The translations under genes were made by a program, and so were the position numbers. A DNA stretch of 64,000 nt from Bacillota bacterium. Lineage in GTDB: Bacteria > Bacillota > Clostridia > Lachnospirales > Lachnospiraceae. Position 1 is the first letter of the stretch. Each line of letters starts with the position of its first letter. The stretch lies in the NCBI GenBank assembly GCA_023386315.1, contig JAEWJZ010000030.1, positions 186,001 through 250,000 of the forward strand, given 5' to 3'. Below the pieces are notes generated by a model. That model was given only the letters and a program-made list of their open reading frames with translations. It ran no database searches and was not told where the DNA came from. Of the stretch, positions 1 to 7,670 are shown piece by piece.

Positions 1-2
1 AG

Positions 3-869
3 GCAACCGATAAAGAGTATGCTGCAGCCAAGATCATGACATGTGTTGCTGACTGTCTGGAGGATGCTTTAAATAAGAAGAATTTAAACGGAGGCGCAAA
101 GGAGAAGGAAGTGCCTGTCCGTTCAGAGAGCTTTAAAGCAGGCGTTCTCTCCGGCGTGGATTTAACCAAGTCCATCTCAAAGGAAGAATACAAAAAGGAA
201 ATTGACCGTCTTCAGAAGAAGCTGGAATTTCTCCACAGCCAGATTTACCGCCTGCGGATACCGGTGGTACTGGGGTTTGAGGGCTGGGATGCGGCTGGAA
301 AAGGCGGAGCCATCAAACGGCTTACCAGCCATCTGGATCCGAGAGGCTATAAAGTATACCCCACAGCTGCCCCCAATGATATCGAACGGGTTCATCACTA
401 TCTCTGGCGTTTCTGGAATCATGTGCCGAAAGCAGGACATATCGCCATATTTGACCGCACCTGGTATGGGAGAGTACTTGTTGAACGGGTGGAGGGCTTC
501 TGCAGAGAGAGCCAGTGGAAACAGGCATACCAGGAAATCAATGAAATGGAAAGCCACCTGGCAAATGCAGGCGCCGTTGTCATCAAATTCTGGCTTCATA
601 TCGATAAAGACGAACAGGAAAAACGTTTTAAAGAACGTCAGGCAGATCCGTTAAAGCAGTGGAAAATTACGGAAGAAGACTGGAGAAACAGGGAAAAATG
701 GGATCAGTATGAATCAGCGGTCAATGAGATGCTGGTCCGTACCTCCACAACCTATGCACCATGGGTGGTAGTGGAAGGAAACTGCAAGTATTATGCAAGG
801 GTCAAGATCTTAAAAACTGTGGTGGAAGCGTTGGAAGATAAGATAAAAGAAGTGAATAATCGTCCCTGA
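3..869 (+). CDS. pap: Polyphosphate:AMP phosphotransferase (PPK2 family), 5' end outside window
   Basis: The frame is open from the first bases, so the gene starts before the window and only the C-terminal part is present. The residues before about position 150 look like the end of a first PPK2 domain. A complete second PPK2 domain follows, with Walker A GWDAAGKGG (about nt 282-308) and the Walker B/lid segment FDRTWYGRVLVERV. Two-domain PPK2 proteins transfer phosphate from polyphosphate to AMP in the cytoplasm, and the active site lies in the C-terminal domain, which is intact here. A single-domain PPK2 kinase is the alternative, but the upstream open frame argues against it. The next gene starts 66 bp downstream on the same strand. 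Confidence 0.85.
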   Translation, partial: ATDKEYAAAKIMTCVADCLEDALNKKNLNGGAKEKEVPVRSESFKAGVLSGVDLTKSISKEEYKKEIDRLQKKLEFLHSQIYRLRIPVVLGFEGWDAAGKGGAIKRLTSHLDPRGYKVYPTAAPNDIERVHHYLWRFWNHVPKAGHIAIFDRTWYGRVLVERVEGFCRESQWKQAYQEINEMESHLANAGAVVIKFWLHIDKDEQEKRFKERQADPLKQWKITEEDWRNREKWDQYESAVNEMLVRTSTTYAPWVVVEGNCKYYARVKILKTVVEALEDKIKEVNNRP

Positions 870-935
870 CCACTTGTGTTTTCCTCTTTTTTCGTGTAAA
901 GTAGGAGGAAGTGAACAAAGGCAGGAGGAAAGGGC

Positions 936-2192
936 ATGAATACGGTTTTAATCGTGGGCGGGGGCGCTGCAGGGATGCTGGCTGGAATAGCAGCAGCCAT
1001 GAAGGGCAGTACCGTCCACATTTTTGAGAAAAATGAGAAGCTTGGTAAAAAAGTTTATATTACGGGAAAAGGCCGGTGCAATGTGACCAATGCCTGTGAT
1101 ACAGAGGAGCTGTTCGGGAATGTTGTCACCAATTCCAAATTCCTTTACAGCAGTTTTTACGGTTTTACCAATTTCGATATGATGGAACTTTTAGAAACCC
1201 TTGGCTGCCGGTTAAAGACGGAACGGGGAAACCGGGTGTTTCCTGCATCAGATAAGGCATCTGATGTCATAAAAGCATTAAACAGCAGGCTTCTGGAGCT
1301 TGGAGTTACGATTCATTACCGGAAAAAGGCGGAAAAACTGATTCTTGATAACGGTGCTGTGAAGGGGATTGTTGTCAGTGACAGTTCAGGAAAGAAGTCT
1401 TTCTATGGAGACAGCGTGATTATTGCCTGCGGAGGTTATTCCTATCAGACCACCGGTTCCACGGGAGATGGCTATGAACTGGCAAAAGAAGCCGGTCACA
1501 CCATGATTCCCTTATCTCCGGCACTGGTTCCTTTCGTGGTGGAAGAGCCTGTGATTAAGGAGCTTCAGGGACTTTCCCTGCGCAATGTGGAAGCGGCGGT
1601 TATGAAAGGCAGCAAGGTTATTTACCGGGAATTCGGAGAGATGCTTTTTACCCACTACGGAGTCAGTGGTCCGGTTCTTTTGAGCGCCAGCAGCTATGCG
1701 GCTAAGGAACTTAAAAAAGGTCCCCTTACCCTTACTATAGATTTAAAGCCTGCGCTGACGGAGGAACAGCTGGACGCCAGAATTTTAAGAGATTTCGAGG
1801 AGTCCATGAATAAGCAGTTTAAAAATGCTCTGGGCAGCTTATATCCGGCTAAACTAATCCCTGTCATCATTGATGCAAGCAAAATTTCACCGGAAAAGAA
1901 GGTTAATGAGATTACAAGGGAGGAACGTCAGGCTCTGATTCGTGTAACCAAGGCGTTTACCATGACTCTGACTGCACTGAGAGGCTACAATGAGGCCATT
2001 ATCACCCAGGGAGGTATATCCGTTAAGGAAGTAAATCCTTCCACTCTGGAATCCAGACTTGTCAAAGGCCTTTATTTTGCAGGAGAGGTGCTGGATCTTG
2101 ATGCGGTGACTGGGGGCTTTAATCTTCAGATTGCCTGGTCCACAGGCTGGGCAGCAGGAAGTGCGGCAGGAGAGGAGAAGGACGAAAGATGA
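936..2192 (+). CDS. HI0933/YhiN/BaiN-family FAD-dependent oxidoreductase
   Basis: The 418-aa protein begins with the FAD dinucleotide-binding motif GGGAAGMLAGIAAA and continues with GKKVYITGKGRCNVTNAC. It ends with GLYFAGEVLDLDAVTGGFNLQIAWSTG, the second flavin-contact motif of this family. The start has a good ribosome-binding site (GGAGGAAAGGGC). Members are flavoproteins mostly of unknown substrate; BaiN of bile-acid-dehydroxylating clostridia belongs to the family, but family membership alone does not show bile-acid activity. It overlaps cmk by 4 bp (ATGA), so it is the first gene of the cmk-ispH-S1 operon, a common position in clostridia. Confidence 0.88.
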   Translation: MNTVLIVGGGAAGMLAGIAAAMKGSTVHIFEKNEKLGKKVYITGKGRCNVTNACDTEELFGNVVTNSKFLYSSFYGFTNFDMMELLETLGCRLKTERGNRVFPASDKASDVIKALNSRLLELGVTIHYRKKAEKLILDNGAVKGIVVSDSSGKKSFYGDSVIIACGGYSYQTTGSTGDGYELAKEAGHTMIPLSPALVPFVVEEPVIKELQGLSLRNVEAAVMKGSKVIYREFGEMLFTHYGVSGPVLLSASSYAAKELKKGPLTLTIDLKPALTEEQLDARILRDFEESMNKQFKNALGSLYPAKLIPVIIDASKISPEKKVNEITREERQALIRVTKAFTMTLTALRGYNEAIITQGGISVKEVNPSTLESRLVKGLYFAGEVLDLDAVTGGFNLQIAWSTGWAAGSAAGEEKDER

Positions 2193-2887
2193 CAAAGGTT
2201 TATAATATAGCAATCGACGGGCCGGCTGGAGCAGGAAAGAGCACCATTGCCCGTGCTGCAGCAAAAAAACTTAATTTTGTATACGTGGATACAGGAGCGA
2301 TGTACCGCGCCATGGCACTGCATTTTTTAAGAAATGGCATATCTGCACAGGATGAGGCGGCAATTTCTATCGCTGTCAAGACCGCAGACGTAACCCTGGC
2401 GTATGAAGACGGCGTGCAGCAGGTAATTCTCAATGGAGAGAATGTATCAGGGCTGATCCGTACTGAGGAAGTGGGAGCCATGGCTTCTGCTGCATCTGTA
2501 CATTTATCAGTGAGAGAAAAACTGGTAGAGCTGCAGAAAGGGCTTGCTAAACGGGAGAATGTCATCATGGATGGCAGAGACATTGGTACCTGCGTTCTTC
2601 CTGATGCCGATCTTAAGATCTATTTAACTGCCAGCAGCCGGGTCCGGGCGGAAAGAAGGTACCTGGAACTGAAGGAAAAAGGGCAGGAATGCAGCCTTAA
2701 TGAGATCGAAAAGGATATTATCAAACGGGATTACCAGGATATGAACCGGGAACATTCTCCATTAAAGCAGGCGGAAGATGCGGTGCTTTTAGATTCCTCT
2801 GAGATGACTGCCAAAGAGGTAATCGACCGGATTTTAATGCTGTTTGAGGAAATAAAACTGGAGAGAGGAGCTAATGTATGGAAGTAA
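2189..2887 (+). CDS. cmk: Cytidylate kinase
   Basis: The 232-aa protein phosphorylates CMP/dCMP with ATP in pyrimidine salvage. It has the P-loop GPAGAGKST near the N-terminus, then VDTGAMYRA and the MDGRDIGTCVLPDADLKIYLTAS core that binds CMP. Length is normal for the family. The start codon overlaps the stop of the upstream flavoprotein gene, and the end overlaps ispH by 10 bp, so translation is probably coupled. Confidence 0.96.
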   Translation: MTKVYNIAIDGPAGAGKSTIARAAAKKLNFVYVDTGAMYRAMALHFLRNGISAQDEAAISIAVKTADVTLAYEDGVQQVILNGENVSGLIRTEEVGAMASAASVHLSVREKLVELQKGLAKRENVIMDGRDIGTCVLPDADLKIYLTASSRVRAERRYLELKEKGQECSLNEIEKDIIKRDYQDMNREHSPLKQAEDAVLLDSSEMTAKEVIDRILMLFEEIKLERGANVWK

Positions 2888-3729
2888 TTGTGGCAAAATC
2901 CGCCGGATTCTGCTTCGGTGTGAAGCGTGCCGTTGATCAGGTGTACGAACAGCTGAAGCGAAACGACAAGCCAATTTATACGTACGGCCCTATCATCCAC
3001 AATGAAGAGGTTGTAAAGGACTTAGAGGAAAAGGGCGTAAAAGTAATTGAAAATGAAGAAGAATTAAAAAAGATCCACGACGCAGTTGTGGTGATTCGGT
3101 CTCATGGAGCCGGAAAGCGCATTTACGAGATCATGGAAGAAAACGGGATTGAAATCATTGATGCAACCTGCCCTTATGTGAGAAAGATTCACAAAATCGC
3201 TCAGGAGCAGAATAAAGAGGGCAGACGTCTGATTATAATAGGCAATGAATCACACCCGGAAGTAGAAGGTATTAAAGGCTGGGGAAATGACAATACTTTA
3301 GTAGTGGAAACACCCGAGCAAGTGGAAACTTTACCGCTTACAGAGGGAGAGAGGCTGTGTATTGTATCACAGACGACATTTAATTACAAGAAATTTCAAG
3401 ATTTAGTTGAAAAAATTTCTGAAACGCGGTATGATATACTTGTTTTAAATACGATTTGCAATGCAACACAGGAAAGACAGGTGGAAGCAAAGCGGATAGC
3501 TTCAGAAGTGGATGCCATGATTGTCATTGGCGGAAAAAGCAGTTCCAATACCCAGAAGCTGTACGAGATATGCCGAAGGGAATGTAAGAATACTTACTAT
3601 ATCCAGACACTAGGTGATTTAGATCCTGATTGTGTAAATTCTGTGCGCAGCGTAGGTATTACAGCCGGGGCTTCAACCCCGAATCATATTATCGAGGAGG
3701 TTCATACTAATGTCAGAGTTAAGTTTTGA
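2878..3729 (+). CDS. ispH: 4-hydroxy-3-methylbut-2-enyl diphosphate reductase
   Basis: The 283-aa protein is the last enzyme of the MEP isoprenoid pathway and reduces HMBPP to IPP and DMAPP with a 4Fe-4S cluster. The three cluster cysteines are visible at C12 (AGFCFGV), C98 (DATCPYV) and C194 (NTICNATQ). The substrate-contact motif ESHPEVEGIKG is also present. In many clostridia IspH is fused to a chain of S1 domains. Here the two are separate but overlap by 20 bp in different frames. Confidence 0.96.
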   Translation: MEVIVAKSAGFCFGVKRAVDQVYEQLKRNDKPIYTYGPIIHNEEVVKDLEEKGVKVIENEEELKKIHDAVVVIRSHGAGKRIYEIMEENGIEIIDATCPYVRKIHKIAQEQNKEGRRLIIIGNESHPEVEGIKGWGNDNTLVVETPEQVETLPLTEGERLCIVSQTTFNYKKFQDLVEKISETRYDILVLNTICNATQERQVEAKRIASEVDAMIVIGGKSSSNTQKLYEICRRECKNTYYIQTLGDLDPDCVNSVRSVGITAGASTPNHIIEEVHTNVRVKF

Positions 3730-4810
3730 ACAAATGTTAGAGGAATCATTGAAAACCATACGTACAGGAGAGATCGTCACTGGTAAAGTCATCGACGTAA
3801 AAGAAGATGAAATCGTCTTGAATATAGGGTACAAGTCTGACGGCATCATCCCGCGTAGCGAGTACACGGATGACCAGAATTTAAATCTTACAACCGTTGT
3901 ACAGGTTGGCGAAGAGATGGAAGCGAAAGTCACTAAGGTTAACGACGGTGAGGGTCAGGTTGCTTTATCCTATAAGCGATTAGCAGCAGACAGAGGCAAT
4001 AAGAGACTGGAAGAAGCATTTGAAAACCACGAAGTACTCACCGCAAAAGTTGCACAGGTACTTGACGGTGGTTTAAGTGTGGTTGTAGAGGGCGCAAGAG
4101 TCTTCATTCCTGCTAGCCTGGTATCCGATACTTATGAGAAGGATTTAACCAAGTATGCAGACAAGGCAATTGAATTCATTATCACAGAATTCAATCCTAA
4201 GAGAAGAAGAATTATCGGTGATAGAAAGCAGATTATGGTTGCTAAGAGAGCCGAGCTTCAGAAAGAATTATTCGATAAGATCCATGCAGGCGATGTTGTA
4301 GAAGGTACAATCAAGAATGTAACCGATTTCGGTGCATTTATCGACCTTGGCGGAGCCGATGGTTTACTTCATATTTCAGAGATGAGCTGGGGCAGAGTAG
4401 AAAGCCCGAAAAAAGCCTTCAAAGCTGGTGAGAAAGTAAAAGTCTTAATCAAAGACATCAATGGCGACAAGATTGCCCTCAGTTTAAAATTCCCGGAGAC
4501 AAACCCATGGAAAGATGCATCTGAAAAGTATGCAGTGGGTAATGTTGTGAGCGGTAAAGTAGCACGTATGACTGATTTCGGCGCATTCGTTGAGCTGGAG
4601 CCAGGCGTAGATGCTCTTCTTCATGTTTCCCAGATTTCCAGAGATCATGTGGAAAAACCTGCAGATGTTCTGGCAATTGGTCAGGAAATCGAAGCAAAGG
4701 TCGTTGATTTTAACGAGGATGATAAGAAGATCAGCTTAAGCATCAAAGCACTTCAGAGTCAGGACGAAGCAGCTGCAGAAGATGCACCTGTATATTCTGA
4801 CGAAGTTTAA
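3710..4810 (+). CDS. rpsA: Four-domain S1 RNA-binding protein (ribosomal protein S1-like)
   Basis: The 366-aa protein contains four S1/OB-fold repeats, at about residues 17-88, 103-170, 188-257 and 274-344. The last two are the most typical (VTDFGAFIDLGGADGLLHISEMSWG; MTDFGAFVELEPGVDALLHVSQIS). It probably binds mRNA at the ribosome, although low-GC Gram-positives vary in whether S1 is a stable ribosomal component. It has fewer repeats than the six of E. coli S1. It lies directly after ispH with overlapping ends and is followed by a strong terminator, so it closes the operon. Confidence 0.9.
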   Translation: MSELSFEQMLEESLKTIRTGEIVTGKVIDVKEDEIVLNIGYKSDGIIPRSEYTDDQNLNLTTVVQVGEEMEAKVTKVNDGEGQVALSYKRLAADRGNKRLEEAFENHEVLTAKVAQVLDGGLSVVVEGARVFIPASLVSDTYEKDLTKYADKAIEFIITEFNPKRRRIIGDRKQIMVAKRAELQKELFDKIHAGDVVEGTIKNVTDFGAFIDLGGADGLLHISEMSWGRVESPKKAFKAGEKVKVLIKDINGDKIALSLKFPETNPWKDASEKYAVGNVVSGKVARMTDFGAFVELEPGVDALLHVSQISRDHVEKPADVLAIGQEIEAKVVDFNEDDKKISLSIKALQSQDEAAAEDAPVYSDEV

Positions 4811-4833
4811 GCATAATAAAGAATGAGCAGATG

Positions 4834-4862
4834 GGAAGTGGAGAAATCCGCTTCCTTTTTTT
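4834..4862 (+). terminator. Rho-independent terminator after the S1 gene
   Basis: A 9-bp stem GGAAGTGGA / TCCGCTTCC (one G-U pair) with a GAAA loop is followed by seven T. It lies upstream of the chosen start of the next gene, so that gene has its own transcription start or depends on read-through. Confidence 0.9.
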
Positions 4863-4894
4863 CATACAAAAAATTGCAAAGAGAGGATGATTCC

Positions 4895-6952
4895 ATGAAA
4901 CAAGTTTTTTTCAGAATACTGGCGGTTATGTCGGCACTGGCTATTATACTTTCCGGATGTGCAGGTAATGTAAAGCCTGAGCCAGAAGAAGAGCAGACAC
5001 AGGCAAAGCCTGCCAGCGGTCTGGGAAAAGCCTCGGGAGGGGAAGCGAGACAAGTACGTCTGGAAGATGATTATTATGATTATATCAACGGACAGATGTT
5101 AAGCGAAATACAGATTCCAGGCGATGCAGGCGGCTGGAGCCAGTTTTACAAGCTTGACAGGGAGGCATATGAAATTTTAAATGAAGTGCTCCGTGAGTCT
5201 GTTAACAACAGGAAAAATGCAGCAGAAGGGTCGCTGGAACAAAAAATTGCCGACCTCTATCTGACAGGAATTGATATGGAAGGAAGACGGACTGCCGGAT
5301 TTGGCGGACTTGCTGTTTACATGGACGGTATCAGCCGTGCTTCAACGATAGAGGAGTATCTGGAGCAGGCAGGGAAAATCTATGATGATCTGGGCGTGGG
5401 TAGTATTATCCTGCCTCAGTGGTCTGAGGATATGAGCAATTCCACCCGCTATGCCCTGTATTTTCACGGTGCAGATCTTGGACCAGGAAAAGAGACTTTA
5501 GAGGATACCGGTCAGGAAGAACTGATGGGCCATTACCGGGATTATATTTCGCAGATTATGGAATTTACAGGAATGAAGAAAGAAGAGGCGGATAAGACTG
5601 CTTCTGATATTTTGAACCTTCAGAAGGATCTGGCCGGGAGTGCGCTTTCCCTCAGCAGGCAGGGGGATCCGGAGGTCATTTATAACCCGTATTCCAGAGA
5701 AGAACTGAAAAAGATGTTTCCGGATGGAACAATGGAAACTTTTTTAAAGGCTGCAGGGTTGGAAAAGCCGGACACCTGTATTGTGGTTCAGGAAGACCAG
5801 ATGAAAAAGATCAGCGGATATTTAAACGAAGAATCTCTCCCGCTTTTAAAACAGTATTCGATATTCTGCCTGGTAAACGATTTTGCCCCAGGTCTGACTC
5901 CTGAAATCAGAGACAGCTATCTGGAATGGAACAATTTAAGAAAGGGAATTAAAGAAAGAAAAACAGATGAAAAGCTGGCAAGCGAACTGACGCAGAACAT
6001 ACTGGGATTTGAATTTGGCAGACTCTATGTTGATAAATGCTTTTCACGGTCGGATAAAAAAGAGATTGAGTCCATGATCCGCCTGATACTCACCTCCTAC
6101 AAAAAACAAATTGAAAATCTGGACTGGATGAGTGATGAGACAAAGGCCTCTGCAATAAGAAAACTGGAGCATATGAATCTCAAAGTGGGATATCCGGACA
6201 AATGGCCGGATGATTATAAGGATGCAAGGGTGGTATCGTCAGAAGACGGGGGAAACTTAATTGACAATATCCTTTCTCTCCAGGAAGCTCAGATTGAGGT
6301 TAATAAAAAGAAATACAACGAACCTGTGGATAAAGGCGAGTGGGGTATGACTCCCCAGACTGTAAATGCCTATTACAATCCCACAGCCAATGAGATCGTA
6401 TTTCCGGCGGCAATTCTCCAATCCCCCTTTTATGATTCCAGGGCAGATTTTGCTTCCAATTTAGGCGGAATTGGAATGGTGATGGCCCATGAGGTGAGCC
6501 ATGCATTTGATTCTTCCGGTTCCCTTTATGATGAAAATGGAAATTATCATGTATGGTGGACGAAGGAGGACCGGGCGAAATTCAATGAACTGGCCAAAAA
6601 GGTGGAGGAATACTACAGCGGAATGGAGGGATTTCAGGGGAGAAAAGTAAACGGTGCCCAAACGCTAAATGAAAACATCGCTGATCTTGGGTCCATGGCC
6701 TGTATTACGGCGATTGCAGGAGAAAAGGGCGGCGATTTAAAACTTCTGTTCCGCCAGTATGCAACCATCTGGGCTTCCAAGTATACCCCGGAAACCATGA
6801 TTGACCGTCTCAATACGGATCCCCACTCTCCGGCCAAGGTCAGGGTTAATGGAGTACTAAGCGCCACAGATGATTTTTATAAGACGTATCCGGAGATAAA
6901 AGAAGGCGACGCCATGTATGTATCCCCTGAAAATAGGGTGAAAATCTGGTAG
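4895..6952 (+). CDS. M13 family zinc metallopeptidase, lipoprotein
   Basis: The start chosen is the ATG at 4895 with GAGAGGATGA before it. It opens with a lipoprotein signal peptide ending in LSGC, while the 24 extra upstream residues are encoded by the terminator hairpin. The 685-aa product has the neprilysin-family zinc site HEVSH (residues 532-536), the third ligand in ENIAD (E593) and the conserved NAYYNPTANEIVFPAAILQ segment. It is probably a lipid-anchored extracellular endopeptidase acting on short peptides. The family includes PepO; the substrate cannot be told from sequence. It stands alone between two terminators. Confidence 0.92.
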   Translation: MKQVFFRILAVMSALAIILSGCAGNVKPEPEEEQTQAKPASGLGKASGGEARQVRLEDDYYDYINGQMLSEIQIPGDAGGWSQFYKLDREAYEILNEVLRESVNNRKNAAEGSLEQKIADLYLTGIDMEGRRTAGFGGLAVYMDGISRASTIEEYLEQAGKIYDDLGVGSIILPQWSEDMSNSTRYALYFHGADLGPGKETLEDTGQEELMGHYRDYISQIMEFTGMKKEEADKTASDILNLQKDLAGSALSLSRQGDPEVIYNPYSREELKKMFPDGTMETFLKAAGLEKPDTCIVVQEDQMKKISGYLNEESLPLLKQYSIFCLVNDFAPGLTPEIRDSYLEWNNLRKGIKERKTDEKLASELTQNILGFEFGRLYVDKCFSRSDKKEIESMIRLILTSYKKQIENLDWMSDETKASAIRKLEHMNLKVGYPDKWPDDYKDARVVSSEDGGNLIDNILSLQEAQIEVNKKKYNEPVDKGEWGMTPQTVNAYYNPTANEIVFPAAILQSPFYDSRADFASNLGGIGMVMAHEVSHAFDSSGSLYDENGNYHVWWTKEDRAKFNELAKKVEEYYSGMEGFQGRKVNGAQTLNENIADLGSMACITAIAGEKGGDLKLLFRQYATIWASKYTPETMIDRLNTDPHSPAKVRVNGVLSATDDFYKTYPEIKEGDAMYVSPENRVKIW

Positions 6953-6969
6953 AAGCGAATATCAGGAAG

Positions 6970-7004
6970 GCTGCGGCAGCGTAAATGATATGCCGCAGCT
7001 TTTT
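6970..7004 (+). terminator. Rho-independent terminator after the M13 peptidase
   Basis: A perfect 9-bp stem GCTGCGGCA / TGCCGCAGC with a 12-nt loop is followed by TTTTT. Confidence 0.9.
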
Positions 7005-7066
7005 GTATTTTTATGTGCATATGAAAAAATACAATTTGATAATGAGAAAATAAATCAATAAAAAAC

Positions 7067-7095
7067 TTGACAACAGACCAAAGTTAGAATATACT
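7067..7095 (+). promoter_or_regulatory. Sigma-A promoter of the feo operon
   Basis: A -35 TTGACA (7067-7072), a 17-nt spacer and a -10 TATACT (7090-7095) lie 54 bp before feoA. A GTTAG-N6-CTAAC dyad covers the -10 and a Fur-box-like sequence lies just downstream. This is the layout expected for a promoter shut off by a metal-loaded repressor. Confidence 0.85.
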
Positions 7096-7098
7096 AAC
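7083..7098. promoter_or_regulatory. GTTAG-N6-CTAAC operator-like dyad over the feo -10 box
   Basis: A perfect 5-bp inverted repeat (GTTAG, six-base centre AATATA, CTAAC) covers the -10 element. Closely similar dyads lie at 7614-7629 and 10608-10623 in the same iron-related block. The half-site resembles the GTTAG/CTAAC core of DtxR/IdeR operators, but with a wider spacing. The cognate repressor is not identified. Confidence 0.6.
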
Positions 7099-7108
7099 TC
7101 ATGAGAAA

Positions 7109-7123
7109 TGGGAATGATTATCA
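7109..7123. promoter_or_regulatory. Fur-box-like site in the feo leader
   Basis: TGGGAATGATTATCA matches the 7-1-7 Fur consensus TGATAATnATTATCA at all but two positions. It lies just downstream of the feo -10 box, where a bound iron-loaded Fur would block initiation. Confidence 0.6.
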
Positions 7124-7148
7124 ATAATAAAAAGAAAGAAGATGACGA

Positions 7149-7364
7149 ATGATGCCTTTAACAATGGTGAAAGCAGGAGAGCCTAACGTAATTCGTAAAA
7201 TCGGCGGCAAAGAAGAAACAAGACGTTTTCTTGAGAACCTGGGTTTTGTTACCGGCGGAATTGTAACTGTTGTTTCTGAAATCAGTGGAAACATGATTGT
7301 TAACGTAAAAGATTCCAGAGTAGCCATAGGCAAAGATATGGCTAATAAAATCATGGTGGGATAA
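7149..7364 (+). CDS. feoA: FeoA-domain protein (first copy)
   Basis: The 71-aa protein is a single SH3-like FeoA domain with the motifs GKEETRRFLENLGFVTGGIVTVVSE and VKDSRVAIGKDMANKIMV. FeoA proteins are small cytoplasmic partners of FeoB in Fe(II) uptake. The start is the first of two adjacent ATG codons behind AAGAAAGAAG. The second feoA starts 14 bp later with its own AAGGAG site, so they are cotranscribed. Confidence 0.93.
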   Translation: MMPLTMVKAGEPNVIRKIGGKEETRRFLENLGFVTGGIVTVVSEISGNMIVNVKDSRVAIGKDMANKIMVG

Positions 7365-7378
7365 AAGGAGAAAAGACG

Positions 7379-7597
7379 ATGACATTAAAGGAAATTCCAT
7401 GCGGTAAAACCGTGAAGGTAACCAAATTAAGCGGAGAAGGCCCCGTTAAGAGAAGAATTATGGATATGGGAATCACAAAAGGTGTTGATATTTTTGTGAG
7501 AAAGGTAGCTCCTCTTGGTGATCCGGTTGAAGTAACCGTCAGAGGTTATGAGCTGTCCTTACGAAAAGCGGATGCAGAAATGATCATTGTGGAGTAA
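7379..7597 (+). CDS. feoA: FeoA-domain protein (second copy)
   Basis: The 72-aa protein has the FeoA fold motifs GKTVKVTKLSGEGPVKRRIMDMGIT and PVEVTVRGYELSLRKADAEMI. It is diverged from the first copy, so this is an old duplication; twin FeoA genes before feoB are common in clostridia. A run of T follows the stop without a clear stem, and an operator-like dyad lies in the 73-bp gap before feoB. Confidence 0.93.
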   Translation: MTLKEIPCGKTVKVTKLSGEGPVKRRIMDMGITKGVDIFVRKVAPLGDPVEVTVRGYELSLRKADAEMIIVE

Positions 7598-7613
7598 TTT
7601 TTTTTACATATTA

Positions 7614-7629
7614 GTTAGGTAAGACTAAT
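7614..7629. promoter_or_regulatory. GTTAG-N6-CTAAT operator-like dyad between feoA and feoB
   Basis: GTTAG, six bases, CTAAT is a one-mismatch copy of the dyad at the feo promoter. It sits about 40 bp before feoB, where it could control an internal feoB promoter. I see no strong promoter of its own here. Confidence 0.45.
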
Positions 7630-7670
7630 ACCAGACAAATCAATTGCTGACAGGCAGAAAGAGGTAGAGT

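Noticed and set aside
4823..4894. N-terminal extension of the M13 peptidase
   Set aside because: It is encoded by the terminator hairpin after the S1 gene; the ATG at 4895 has a ribosome-binding site and starts a proper lipoprotein signal peptide.
7597..7613. T-run after the second feoA as a terminator
   Set aside because: No stable stem precedes it, and feoB follows without a clear promoter.
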